From Flavisolibacter ginsengisoli DSM 18119 (GTDB lineage: Bacteria > Bacteroidota > Bacteroidia > Chitinophagales > Chitinophagaceae): a stretch of DNA of 64,000 bases. Of this stretch, positions 1-8,332 are shown piece after piece. The notes beneath the pieces were generated by a model, which worked only from the letters and a program-made list of their open reading frames with translations, made no database searches and was not told where the DNA came from. Position numbers and translations under genes: made by a program. Within the stretch, counting starts at the first letter, position 1, and every line of letters starts with the position of its first letter. The DNA is taken from contig NZ_FQUU01000023.1 of the NCBI RefSeq assembly GCF_900129295.1, positions 1-64,000 on the forward strand, given 5' to 3'.

Positions 1-741
1 GGTGCTATTGGTTTTGATGATGTGATGATCACCGTTAATGCACAACCAGCACCAGGTAGTACCATACATATCGAGGCTGAAAAATGGAACGCCATGAGCG
101 GTGTGATGACAGAGAATTGCTCTGATGCGGGAGGTACACTTGATGTGGGCTGGATAGATCAGAATGACTGGATGGATTATACTGTGAATGTTGCATCCAC
201 TGGTGCGTATACCCTCAAATTAAGACTGGCTACACCTTATACAGGTGCGCAGTTCCAGATAAAGAACAGCGGAGGTGCTGTCCTTGCCACTGTGAATGTA
301 CCCACTACGGGTGGCTTCCAGTCCTGGCAGACAACCACTGCTACCATAAACCTGGCAGCCGGTACTCAAACTATAAGACTACAGTCAACAACCGGTGCCG
401 GATGGAATATCAACTGGCTGGAGATCATTGCAAGTTCACTGACCCTTGCCCGTCAATCTAATGCTCCGGTAGCTGAAGAAACGGTTACAACACCATCTTT
501 TTATATATTCCCTAATCCTGTAACCATACAAGGTACTATACGCCTCATTAACGCCTATGAAGGAACAGTGAAATTAAGTTTATACAATATGAACGGTGCA
601 CTGGTGCAACAAACAGAGGTGGAAAAGCATGGACAATCTTTAACAACAAACATCCCCTTTAGTAAACTGCCTAAAGGCGCTTATATTTTAAAAGCATTTA
701 TGAAAGAGTGGAATGGCCAATTGAACCTGGTAAAACAATAA
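1..741 (+). CDS. Secreted carbohydrate-binding protein, CBM6-like module plus T9SS sorting domain (3' part)
   Basis: The reading frame is open from the first base, so the 5' end lies outside the window and the GTG/ATG near base 22 is not the true start. The first residues (GAIGFDDVMITVN) look like the end of another beta-sandwich module. About residues 20-140 form a CBM6-like jelly roll (IEAEKWN near its start, NINWLEI at its end, the usual CBM6 ligand-side Trp pattern DQNDWMDY). About residues 165-246 are a type IX secretion C-terminal domain (FPNP, LYNMNGALV, LPKGAYILK). The product is therefore probably exported through the outer membrane and kept at the surface or released, acting on glycans. 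The catalytic domain, if there is one, is not in this window, so substrate cannot be told. Confidence 0.85.
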   Translation, partial: GAIGFDDVMITVNAQPAPGSTIHIEAEKWNAMSGVMTENCSDAGGTLDVGWIDQNDWMDYTVNVASTGAYTLKLRLATPYTGAQFQIKNSGGAVLATVNVPTTGGFQSWQTTTATINLAAGTQTIRLQSTTGAGWNINWLEIIASSLTLARQSNAPVAEETVTTPSFYIFPNPVTIQGTIRLINAYEGTVKLSLYNMNGALVQQTEVEKHGQSLTTNIPFSKLPKGAYILKAFMKEWNGQLNLVKQ

Positions 742-817
742 CGGTTCACTGGCTTGTTTCTCTCCGTTGAATAGAAAGATATAAAAGTATAAAGGGCACC
801 TGTTAGTTTTGTCCTGC

Positions 818-1936
818 ATGTTATTGTGGATCACTATTGTTTTTTTACTGGCTTATGGAGTACTGTTGCTTTTTTATAAGCAGGCATGGGAGCATGCAGA
901 TGACTATGTTATGGATGGGACAGGGCACCAAACTTTCATTTCAGTAATCATTCCCGCAAGGAATGAAGAAAAAAATATTGGTTCATTACTTCTTAGCCTT
1001 CAACAACAGTCTTATCCAAAGGAACTGTTTGAGATCATTGTGGTTGATGATTATTCTTCAGATAACACCGCCTCTGTAGTAAGAAGCTTTGAATTGCCCA
1101 ACCTTCATTTGTCTGCACCGCAGTTAACAAACAACAATTCATCTAAGAAGAAAGCCATTGAAGCAGGTATCAGGCAGGCCAAAGGCGAATTGATCGTCAC
1201 TACAGATGCAGACTGCCAGCTGCCGGAAAACTGGTTAAGCACCATCAGCAGTTTTTATAATGATAAAAAGGCTTCTTTCATTGCAGCTCCTGTAAAGTTT
1301 TCACACAACAACAGTTTTTTACAAATATTCCAGGCCCTTGACTTTATGACCCTACAAGGCATCACAGCTGCCAGTGTCAGTTCGGGATTTCACAATATGT
1401 GCAATGGCGCCAACCTGGCCTATCGTAAACAAAGCTTTAAAGATGTAAATGGATTTGATGGCATCGACCAGGTGGCCTCCGGCGATGATATGTTGCTGAT
1501 GTATAAGATATGGAAGAAAGACCCCCGGGGCGTTTATTATTTAAAATCCCGTGAAGCCATTGTAAGCACACAGCCAATGCTTTCAATAAGATCTTTTTAC
1601 AACCAACGTAAACGCTGGGCCAGCAAGACAATGGTATATAAGGATTACAGGATACTCGCCGTGCTGGCATTTATATACCTGTTAAATTGCCTGTTCATTG
1701 TTTTACTGATCACGGCCGCCTGGCATCCTGTCAATGCATTGTATGCGCTTGGATTTTTGATAGTAAAGACGCTCATTGAATGGCCATTTGTTAGTTCGGT
1801 GGCCAGGTTTTATAGTGAGCAGCCCTTAATGAAATATTTCCCCTTGTTCCAGCCCCTGCATATTATCTATACCGTGGTTGTTGGTTTCAGCAGCCAGTTG
1901 GGCAGTTATGAATGGAAAGGCAGGAGAACCAAATAA
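818..1936 (+). CDS. Membrane-associated family 2 glycosyltransferase
   Basis: A GT-A fold glycosyltransferase: SVIIPARNEE near residue 40, VVDDYSSDNT, the metal-binding DxD-type TDADC, and QRKRW late in the catalytic domain, which matches the Q/RxxRW signature of processive beta-glycan synthases. One membrane helix lies at the N terminus and two to three at the C terminus, so it sits in the inner membrane with the catalytic domain in the cytoplasm. An upstream TTG at 809 would add three residues; ATG 818 is preferred. It precedes an OppC-type permease by 16 bp, and a polysaccharide export cluster lies opposite. Likely role: adding sugars to a cell-surface glycan or lipid. The donor and acceptor cannot be told from sequence. 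Confidence 0.88.
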   Translation: MLLWITIVFLLAYGVLLLFYKQAWEHADDYVMDGTGHQTFISVIIPARNEEKNIGSLLLSLQQQSYPKELFEIIVVDDYSSDNTASVVRSFELPNLHLSAPQLTNNNSSKKKAIEAGIRQAKGELIVTTDADCQLPENWLSTISSFYNDKKASFIAAPVKFSHNNSFLQIFQALDFMTLQGITAASVSSGFHNMCNGANLAYRKQSFKDVNGFDGIDQVASGDDMLLMYKIWKKDPRGVYYLKSREAIVSTQPMLSIRSFYNQRKRWASKTMVYKDYRILAVLAFIYLLNCLFIVLLITAAWHPVNALYALGFLIVKTLIEWPFVSSVARFYSEQPLMKYFPLFQPLHIIYTVVVGFSSQLGSYEWKGRRTK

Positions 1937-1952
1937 ATTTTACCTTCCTCGC

Positions 1953-3038
1953 ATGAACAGCGGCTCTCAAACCTTCTGGCAATCATCATGGAAGCGCCTG
2001 AAAAAGAACAAAGGCGCAATGGCGGGCTTGTTCCTGATCCTTGTGGCCATATTTATTGCCCTGTTCGGGTACTTCCTTGCACCCGATCCTTCTCCCTTTG
2101 CCAACCGCATCATTTTGGAAATAGGAGGGGAGAAACCGGGCTATCAACGGGAGTTCTTGTTGGTAAGAAAAGAAGGTACGTCCGGAACAGGATTTTTTCA
2201 GCGCATGTTATACGGCAAGCCCGATCTGTATGAACATATTCCTATTGCATCCTGGCGACAAACAAAAGATAGCATTATCGTTCAAAAATTCATAGATGAA
2301 GGTGTCAGTGAAAGACTGGCTGTAAGCAGGTCAAAAGCTGCCCCGGTTCCTGTTATCAGCAGGACATTCCACCTGGGTACAGATAAGTATGGCAGGGATA
2401 TCCTGAGCCGGTTGATCATCGGTACCAGGATCAGCCTCAGTGTAGGGCTGATCACGGTGTTGATCTCTCTTTCCGTAGGTATGGCCCTGGGGGCTATTGC
2501 CGGCTATTATAAAGGCAGGACAGATGAAATCATTATGTGGCTGATCAACGTCATCTGGAGTATTCCCACTTTATTATTGGTGTTTGCCATTACCCTGCTG
2601 CTGGGGAAAGGATTTTGGCAGGTATTCATTGCCGTTGGACTCACCATGTGGGTGAATGTAGCCCGCCTTGTCAGGGGCCAGGTGATGGTAACTAAAGAGC
2701 TGCAGTACGTAGAAGCGGGCAGGGTGCTGGGCTTTTCTGATTCACGCATTATCATCAGGCATATATTACCCAATATTATGGGCCCTATACTGGTCATAGC
2801 AGCTTCCAACTTCGCATCTGCTATTGTCATAGAAGCAGGACTGAGCTTTTTAGGTGTAGGAGTGCAGCCGCCTATGCCCAGCTGGGGATTGATGATCAAG
2901 GAGAACTACAATTTCATTATTACACAGAATCCCATGCTGGCCCTGGCGCCAGGTTTTGCCATCATGATTTTAGTGCTTGCATTTAACCTCTTTGGTAATG
3001 GTCTTCGCGATGCACTAAATGTAAGGGGTAAATTATAG
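1953..3038 (+). CDS. ABC transporter permease, DppC/OppC type
   Basis: Inner-membrane permease of a peptide/nickel-type ABC importer. The N terminus (FWQSSWKRLKKNKGAMAG) followed by the first helix is typical of OppC_N; a periplasmic insert of about 100 residues follows, then a BPD_transp_1 domain with five helices and the coupling EAA-type loop (ELQYVEAGRVLGFSDSRII). The final part ends in GNGLRDALNVRGKL, as in OppC/DppC. ATG 1953 is preferred because the two earlier in-frame starts (1878, 1911) overlap the glycosyltransferase and the family usually begins just ahead of the FWQ motif. No partner permease, ATPase or binding protein lies in the window, so this is a stand-alone gene here. Confidence 0.92.
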   Translation: MNSGSQTFWQSSWKRLKKNKGAMAGLFLILVAIFIALFGYFLAPDPSPFANRIILEIGGEKPGYQREFLLVRKEGTSGTGFFQRMLYGKPDLYEHIPIASWRQTKDSIIVQKFIDEGVSERLAVSRSKAAPVPVISRTFHLGTDKYGRDILSRLIIGTRISLSVGLITVLISLSVGMALGAIAGYYKGRTDEIIMWLINVIWSIPTLLLVFAITLLLGKGFWQVFIAVGLTMWVNVARLVRGQVMVTKELQYVEAGRVLGFSDSRIIIRHILPNIMGPILVIAASNFASAIVIEAGLSFLGVGVQPPMPSWGLMIKENYNFIITQNPMLALAPGFAIMILVLAFNLFGNGLRDALNVRGKL

Positions 3039-3039
3039 G

Positions 3040-4458
3040 CTATGCTTCTTGTTCAACCCTGGTGTGTTGATCAGCGATGATCAAAATAGCGAGGCAGAGA
3101 TAAAACAAGGGTCCTGCCTTATCACTCTCAATAAGGTCACTTAAGAAGTTCACCGTGCAGATCATGGATAATATAGACACTACAGCCGCTATGGTTCTTT
3201 TCCAAAATAGATCGCTTGTCCTGTGGTACATTTTCTGAGCCTGCCAGAAAGCACAGGCTATCGTAGCTAAGAAGAGCGCTAATCCTATGGCGCCCTGTTC
3301 AATGATCAGCAAAAGAAAATAATTATGTACCGTGGAGTGTTCTTCGTTCCTGCTAACATATGTTTTAAATGCAGGGATGGTGTAGGGCTTGTAGTTATCA
3401 TAGAAAGTATTCGGGCCAAAGCCTGTCAGCCAGCTATCCTTTGTCATGCGCAGACCGCCGATCCACCGGAAATATCTTTCTGCTGTTGAAAGATCCTTCA
3501 TCCTGTAAGTGGCTACAAGGTGTTCTTCGAAATTAGTATGGAAGATGGTAGTGCTGTAATGAGGTTCATACTGCAGGTAGCGGTCATTATGCTGCAGGTA
3601 AAATATACTTCCTATGGTAACGGTAATAAACAACCCAAATGCAACAACCATCCAATTCTTCTTCAATAAAACATAGCTTATCCTACCGATAACAAAAGCC
3701 AGCCATGCACCTCTTGAATAGGAAAGGTATAAGGCAACCAGCACTATAAGGAATGCTGCTACCAGCCAAATGCGATAAGTAGTTTTAGACCTTATAAAAG
3801 CGATTAGAATGGGTGTAATACATACCAGCAAGGCAGAATAATTAACATGGTTGCGGTAAAAAGGCTCAAGTGCTGTATTTACCTTTTCAAAACTAAAGCC
3901 ATACGCTGCATGCTTGTACAAAACAAACAACACAGACAGTAATACCGATAAGGTCAAAATGATAGCCGTATTGCGTACCAGTTTTTTATCCGGGGATAGA
4001 AATAAGGGCAATACCAGGAATGCAAGTATGTACCAGCTTTTGGCAAGAAAGTATTTAACCGAAAGCAGCCAGTCTGTAGAGCATATAACAGTTACCAGTG
4101 TCCATGCCAGTTGCACCCCAACCAGCAACAGTAACATATGTACAGGCTTTATAGTAATGGTCTTTCTGTGCATTACCAATAGGGTGAGTGCTGCAAAAGC
4201 TGCAAGCAACATCAATGGCTCATCAGGCAGGTCAGTACCCAATGCATTGCTGAAATGATATTCTACAGACCAGGGAATACTGGCTACCAATACATAAAAT
4301 AAAACAATGGGGTATTGCAACAGCAGGTACACGGATAGCAAGGCAACAGGAATAAAGATCCATAATGGTTGTTGTTCCCAGGTTGACAGTCCTGCCAATG
4401 TTAACAGCAGCAAGGATAGCAAACCTTTCCATACCTTATTTGCAGATGTGGTGATCAC
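3040..4458 (-). CDS. O-antigen ligase / Wzy-like polymerase family membrane protein
   Basis: About ten predicted membrane helices over 472 residues, with the Wzy_C/O-antigen ligase core containing YSRGAWLAFVIG and a large periplasmic loop (about residues 290-380) holding GFGPNTFYDNYKPY and NEEHSTVHNYFLLLIIEQG, the conserved loop that in the WaaL family carries the catalytic His. It either ligates polymer to lipid A-core or polymerises repeat units. It overlaps the preceding chain-length gene by four bases (ATGA), which points to translational coupling in an operon with the flippase and the Lrp-type regulator. Ligase versus polymerase cannot be separated by sequence. Confidence 0.85.
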   Translation of the reverse strand: MITTSANKVWKGLLSLLLLTLAGLSTWEQQPLWIFIPVALLSVYLLLQYPIVLFYVLVASIPWSVEYHFSNALGTDLPDEPLMLLAAFAALTLLVMHRKTITIKPVHMLLLLVGVQLAWTLVTVICSTDWLLSVKYFLAKSWYILAFLVLPLFLSPDKKLVRNTAIILTLSVLLSVLFVLYKHAAYGFSFEKVNTALEPFYRNHVNYSALLVCITPILIAFIRSKTTYRIWLVAAFLIVLVALYLSYSRGAWLAFVIGRISYVLLKKNWMVVAFGLFITVTIGSIFYLQHNDRYLQYEPHYSTTIFHTNFEEHLVATYRMKDLSTAERYFRWIGGLRMTKDSWLTGFGPNTFYDNYKPYTIPAFKTYVSRNEEHSTVHNYFLLLIIEQGAIGLALFLATIACAFWQAQKMYHRTSDLFWKRTIAAVVSILSMICTVNFLSDLIESDKAGPLFYLCLAILIIADQHTRVEQEA

Positions 4459-5291
4459 AGTTTTTTATTTCTGCTTTCAAATGATACAGCCAGCAGGAAA
4501 GAAAACAAGAACGCAGCTATAGCAGTAAGTATGAGTATTTGAAAGATCTTTGGCCTGTCTGACCATACTGCAGGCCTGGCTTTTTCCACTGACAGCAGCA
4601 CAGGTGGATTGGTTTTAATGGCCAGTTCATATTGATCCATAGCCAACTGGTATTGCTTTAACTGCTCCAGTATAGTTGCTTTTCGGGCAACCATTAATTC
4701 CTGCGCTGTACCTGTTTTTACAACGGAATCTGAATAGTTGTTAAAGAGCTTTTCTTTGGAAGCATAGGCTTCTTTCAATCGTTGTAGCACTGTCAGGTTG
4801 TTCTCATTCTGCAGATGCTGGTGCAATGCCTGCAGCTTGTTCATAAAGCTATTTGCCATGGCGGCTGCTATGTTGCGGTCAACATCCCAAACTTTTACCC
4901 GTAGCTCACCATAACCTGTTCTTGAAATATTACTGTTCTTTCTAAGCTTTAATACTGCCTTATCAATGGATTCGTCAGAAGCATGAATATGGTAATGTTC
5001 ATCCAGCTTGAATTCATTAGCTACCGCGATGAATAAAGTATCCAGGGCCGCAGTTCCTTCCAGCTTGTCCAGTTCATCAGGCAACCCAATCTCTGGATAC
5101 AACGCTTCTATGTTAGCATTCAATATGCGGGCTTTATCTGCAACCAATGAATTGGCAGGAAGCGCAGTAGCTGTTGACAGGTACTGCTTTGGCAATAGCA
5201 AGGTGATGATAAATGCCAGGATAACGGCGCCAGCAGTCAGGCCAAGAATAAACTTCCACCATCTGGATAAAATAATAAGCAGGTCGGGCAT
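4455..5291 (-). CDS. Wzz/GumC-type polysaccharide chain-length determinant
   Basis: A 278-residue protein with one membrane helix at each end (about residues 14-34 and 252-272) and a helical, coiled-coil-rich periplasmic domain between them, the layout of Wzz-type polysaccharide co-polymerases. The N terminus (LIILSRWWKFILGL) and the short motif after the first helix (LLPKQYLSTATALP) match the family. There is no C-terminal tyrosine-kinase domain. It lies between the flippase (3 bp gap) and the ligase/polymerase (4 bp overlap), so it probably sets polymer length for the same glycan. Confidence 0.82.
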   Translation of the reverse strand: MPDLLIILSRWWKFILGLTAGAVILAFIITLLLPKQYLSTATALPANSLVADKARILNANIEALYPEIGLPDELDKLEGTAALDTLFIAVANEFKLDEHYHIHASDESIDKAVLKLRKNSNISRTGYGELRVKVWDVDRNIAAAMANSFMNKLQALHQHLQNENNLTVLQRLKEAYASKEKLFNNYSDSVVKTGTAQELMVARKATILEQLKQYQLAMDQYELAIKTNPPVLLSVEKARPAVWSDRPKIFQILILTAIAAFLFSFLLAVSFESRNKKL

Positions 5292-5294
5292 CAG

Positions 5295-6710
5295 TTATGA
5301 TTGTAATCGGGTAAATAGTTTTTTGGCATTAGCCAGTTGTGTTAGCAGCGTGGCTACCACCAGGCAGGCTGCCAGCACTAAAGTAAGCCAAACATTTAGC
5401 ATCACTTGCCGGGCAGTATAAAAGAATGCCACTAAGGCAAAGGCAATAAGGAGGTACATGATCCATGATCTTGCATGTCCGGGTATGCCCTGCTTTTTAT
5501 GGGCTACCATGCAGCAGGCAATAGCGCAGAAGTATTGACTGGCTATGGCAGCAAGGCAACAACCCGTTGCTCCATACGAGGGAATAAGTAACAAGTTCAA
5601 TACAGTATTGATCACTACTGCCATTAGTATGATTTGTAAAAGCGGTCGGAAGGCTAAGGTAGCTGTAAGCACAGATCCATAAAGATGCATGATGAAATAG
5701 GCGGGCAATACTCCCAGGCATAATTGAATCACCTCTGAATGATAGGAAGCATCCGAATGGTATAACAACTCCTGTATCCACCCTGCATATTGCCAGCTAA
5801 AACAAGCCACACCAATACCAAAGAATAACAAGAGATGACGCAGGTTGATTACCACTGTTTCTATTTCTTTTCTTTGCTGCTGGTGCCTGGCCACAAAGGC
5901 CACCAGGAAAACTGCCGTGAGATAACCAACCATATTACATGCATCCAGCAGCCGGTAGGCCGAGGCATAAATACCAGCTTCATAACTGCCATTGGCGTGA
6001 AGCCGCAATAATAAAAATCCATCCAGCCTGTTGTGCATCGACATCAGCAAGATGACCAGTGCAAACGGTGCAATAGATTTGAGCAAAAGCCATATGTTTT
6101 CTTTTTCTCCCCCCTGCCACCATTGCTTCACTGTCACTACCATGAGTGCGGCCAGTACAGCCAGTCCTGTGCTTGCCAATTGTACCTGCAGGAAAAGCAA
6201 CAAACTGATGCGGCCAAACAGAAGTGGGAAATATAAAAACCCTCCGCATAAAAGGATCATGAGTGTTTTATCCAATACAGACAACCAGGCATCTGTAGTA
6301 AAGTATTGCCTCGCGCTGACTACACTGCGCAGGAAAACAAAAACGGAATTGAGCAGTTGGATTCCTGTGATGTATAGCAACAGTGTCCATTCTTTTAAGC
6401 CTGTTAACAGGCCTGCCGTGATCATGACAAACACATACAAAATGCCCATTACCAGTTTGATGCTTCCATATTGTTTCAAAGACACCGGGTTTTCACTGGC
6501 CAGCTTTTGATTCATCATATTCGAAAGGCCTGCATCAGCAATAAAAAGGAATATGAGAGAAAGATTCAGCAGGGCGAAATAACTGCCGTAGGCTTCATGA
6601 CCAATTGCGTTCTGCACATTGCGGTCAATAAAGAAAATCCATACGGGTTTAATGAGCAGGTTCAGCGCCAGCAACCAGGACAAGCCTTTAAAGAATGGTT
6701 TAGATCTCAT
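5295..6710 (-). CDS. Polysaccharide flippase, Wzx/MATE-like (MVF superfamily)
   Basis: 471 residues with 12 or more hydrophobic helices spread over the whole length, the pattern of O-antigen/polysaccharide exporters. The first segment has DRNVQNAIGHEAYGSYFALLN, typical of Wzx-like proteins in Bacteroidota. Expected role: moving undecaprenyl-linked repeat units to the outer face of the inner membrane. It lies 4 bp after the Lrp-type regulator and 3 bp before the Wzz-type gene. No initiating glycosyltransferase or repeat-unit synthesis gene is adjacent, so the substrate is probably made elsewhere. Confidence 0.85.
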   Translation of the reverse strand: MRSKPFFKGLSWLLALNLLIKPVWIFFIDRNVQNAIGHEAYGSYFALLNLSLIFLFIADAGLSNMMNQKLASENPVSLKQYGSIKLVMGILYVFVMITAGLLTGLKEWTLLLYITGIQLLNSVFVFLRSVVSARQYFTTDAWLSVLDKTLMILLCGGFLYFPLLFGRISLLLFLQVQLASTGLAVLAALMVVTVKQWWQGGEKENIWLLLKSIAPFALVILLMSMHNRLDGFLLLRLHANGSYEAGIYASAYRLLDACNMVGYLTAVFLVAFVARHQQQRKEIETVVINLRHLLLFFGIGVACFSWQYAGWIQELLYHSDASYHSEVIQLCLGVLPAYFIMHLYGSVLTATLAFRPLLQIILMAVVINTVLNLLLIPSYGATGCCLAAIASQYFCAIACCMVAHKKQGIPGHARSWIMYLLIAFALVAFFYTARQVMLNVWLTLVLAACLVVATLLTQLANAKKLFTRLQS

Positions 6711-6714
6711 AAGT

Positions 6715-7182
6715 TCAGGAGGTGATGCTAACGCTCCGGTTAAGGCTTTCTTCCAAAGAGATAAATGTTTCCGTCCGTTCTATGCCCTTTATCTTTTGCA
6801 GTTCGTCATGCAGCACGGTGCGAAGCTGGCCAATGTCCTTACACACGATCTCAGCAAAGATGCTGTAGTTGCCGGTTGTATAGTTCATCCTTACAATTTC
6901 AGGTATTTTCTTCAGGTCCCTGGCTACTGTATCATACAGCGAGCTTTTCTCCAGGTAGATGCCTATAAAGGCAATGACATCATAGCCCAGTTTTTTCAGA
7001 TCCACCTGGAAGCGCTGGCCCTGGATGATACCTGCATCCTGTAGTTTTTTGATGCGCACGTGGATGGTGCCGGCGGAAACAAACAGCTTTTTGCCCATTT
7101 CGGCGTAAGAGAGGCCGGCATCGTGTATCAATTGCTGGATGATCTGCAGATCCAATTTGTCAATATTCAAATCAGGTGTCAT
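6715..7182 (-). CDS. Lrp/AsnC family transcriptional regulator
   Basis: 155 residues with the standard two-domain plan: an N-terminal winged helix (DLQIIQQLIHDAGLSYAEMG with the recognition helix VSAGTIHVRIKKLQ) and a C-terminal RAM/AsnC effector domain (GYDVIAFIGIYLEK, TGNYSIFAEIVCKD). It should bind DNA as a dimer or octamer and respond to an amino acid or other small ligand. It is the first gene of a packed set with the flippase, Wzz-type and ligase genes (4 bp gap), an unusual partner for such regulators. Its promoter region faces that of the small RNA and carries two 12-bp direct repeats 31 bp apart that could be its sites. Confidence 0.93.
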   Translation of the reverse strand: MTPDLNIDKLDLQIIQQLIHDAGLSYAEMGKKLFVSAGTIHVRIKKLQDAGIIQGQRFQVDLKKLGYDVIAFIGIYLEKSSLYDTVARDLKKIPEIVRMNYTTGNYSIFAEIVCKDIGQLRTVLHDELQKIKGIERTETFISLEESLNRSVSITS

Positions 7183-7219
7183 TCTGGGGGCTTTAAATGA
7201 ATAATCTCTAACTGTATGG

Positions 7220-7268
7220 CAATATATTGAATGTTATCTAAACTTTTGATATTCTGATTGAATATTAT
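7220..7268. promoter_or_regulatory. Candidate Lrp-type operator region between the regulator gene and the small RNA
   Basis: Two nearly identical 12-mers, ATTGAATGTTAT (7226-7237) and ATTGAATATTAT (7257-7268), lie 31 bp apart, three helical turns, and the palindrome CAATATATTG sits at 7220-7229. The second repeat overlaps the predicted -33 element of the small RNA promoter. Spaced AT-rich sites of this kind suit Lrp-family proteins, which often regulate their own gene. Assignment to this regulator is inference from position. Confidence 0.4.
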
Positions 7269-7287
7269 TGAAGGCATCCTATCTTTG
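7258..7287 (+). promoter_or_regulatory. Bacteroidota-type promoter of the small RNA
   Basis: TTG at 7258-7260, then 19 bases, then TATCTTTG at 7280-7287, which fits the TTTG-N19-21-TAnnTTTG consensus of primary sigma promoters in Bacteroidota. Transcription would start near 7291-7294, just ahead of the structured region. Confidence 0.6.
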
Positions 7288-7292
7288 ACTTG

Positions 7293-7583
7293 TCAAGTTC
7301 ATTGAAAGGGAAGTATGGAAGAGCAAATAAACCAGAAACCCAAAAATTATACTGTGGGGTGATGAAACCTTAGGCAGACATGCCCCCTTGTCTCGGGGGT
7401 GGGGATCACAGGATAAACAGAAAGTAGAGCCGACGTTACTCAGGTAAGGCCGACCAGGGTTGACCACTAAATCTTTGCTTTCAAGCTAACTGCCCCGTGG
7501 AGGTTCGACTCCTCCCCCTACAGCATTTCATGTGTGTTTTAAGCTCGTAAGTGACTGAGATTGCCAGGCTTACGAGCTTTTTT
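7293..7583 (+). ncRNA. Structured small RNA of unknown family, with a tRNA-like closing domain
   Basis: No protein gene fits this 525-bp gap, but it has a consensus promoter at its left and an intrinsic terminator at its right, giving a transcript of about 290 nt. By eye: a 7-8 bp closing stem (7353-7359 with 7516-7522, one G-U pair, extendable by 7352/7523); directly inside it a 5-bp stem with the exact T-loop sequence TTCGACT (7499-7515); a 5-bp helix GGCAG/CTGCC (7373-7377 with 7490-7494) placed like P2 of a tmRNA; and a C5/G5 hairpin at 7383-7399. The plan resembles the tRNA-like domain of tmRNA, but there is no credible tag ORF, the D-loop sequence is wrong and no CCA is encoded. A 15-codon ORF (7315-7362) lies at its 5' end. 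6S RNA or another known family in divergent form is possible. Confidence 0.6.
7541..7583 (+). terminator. Intrinsic terminator of the small RNA
   Basis: AAGCTCGTAAG (7541-7551) pairs with CTTACGAGCTT (from about 7569), an 11-bp perfect stem with a 17-nt loop, followed by a run of T. It ends the plus-strand transcript of the structured RNA. Confidence 0.85.
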
Positions 7584-7708
7584 CGTGTTTTTGGATTCCC
7601 ATTGCGGAATACCAAGCAGTACAGTAAATTTTATAATTCCTGCTTTCTCTTTATTCAATTTAATTAATTAACACAACCCAATATTTCTGCCGTTAGCGTG
7701 AAGCTTAT

Positions 7709-8257
7709 TTAATTATCCTTTTCCAAATGAATTTGTAATCCAATATTGATTTGTATTGAATTGTTTACACCCTCTGCTTTAGGATATTTTTCAGAGGAAT
7801 AACCAGCCAGGAATTCTAAGCCAATTATATTATTTAAGAATATCACAGGCCCTGTAAAAAAAGATAAGGTATTCCCTTTAAGAGAACCATTTCCAGTTAT
7901 AAACTGATAGGAGCCTTCTGCCATAATGTTTACACTATTGTTGACGGACAAAATATAATATCGAATAAAAGGTCCTACTTTCAACACAGAAGAATTTTCT
8001 GTATCGGAATCTATTACAGCATGTCTAAATAATATGCTTGTTTTTAATCCTCCAGAAAACTTATCAATAAAAAAGTAACCAATATTTGGATTTACCCGCA
8101 CTTCAATTAAGTCTTGATCAGAAATGGGACCTCTATTATATTTAGTTGAAGTAAAGCTTGCATTTCCACCTAACAGCCAATTTCCTTTTGTGAGCTGGCA
8201 ATTGCCCTTAATTATTGTAAACAAAATTGAAAATGCTAATAAGGCTATTTTTTTCAT
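7709..8257 (-). CDS. Small outer-membrane beta-barrel protein (OmpW/OMP_b-brl type)
   Basis: 182 residues. ATG 8257 is chosen because it opens a clear signal peptide (MKKIALLAFSILFTIIKGNCQ); a longer open frame upstream has no such start and runs toward the repeat element. After cleavage the protein shows alternating hydrophobic strands (GNWLLGGNASFTS, GYFFIDKFSGGLKTSILF, GPFIRYYIL, IGLQIHLEKDN), as in 8-stranded porin-like barrels. Function is unknown. The gene and its flanks are more AT-rich than the neighbouring operons, which may indicate later arrival. It is a single gene with an inverted-repeat element about 75 bp upstream. Confidence 0.72.
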   Translation of the reverse strand: MKKIALLAFSILFTIIKGNCQLTKGNWLLGGNASFTSTKYNRGPISDQDLIEVRVNPNIGYFFIDKFSGGLKTSILFRHAVIDSDTENSSVLKVGPFIRYYILSVNNSVNIMAEGSYQFITGNGSLKGNTLSFFTGPVIFLNNIIGLEFLAGYSSEKYPKAEGVNNSIQINIGLQIHLEKDN

Positions 8258-8332
8258 ATTTATAGAAGTTAGGGATAAATATAAGAATGCCATATGTACA
8301 GTTTTAAATAATAAATCATTGATTGACTTATT

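Noticed and set aside
7279-7467. 62-codon minus-strand ORF
   Set aside because: It runs antisense through the structured RNA and has no homology-like features.
7353-7523. tmRNA (ssrA) call for the structured RNA
   Set aside because: The T-loop and closing stem fit, but the enclosed 171 nt are far shorter than a tmRNA, no tag ORF ends in Ala-Ala plus stop, and the 5' sequence after the stem does not match the D-loop.
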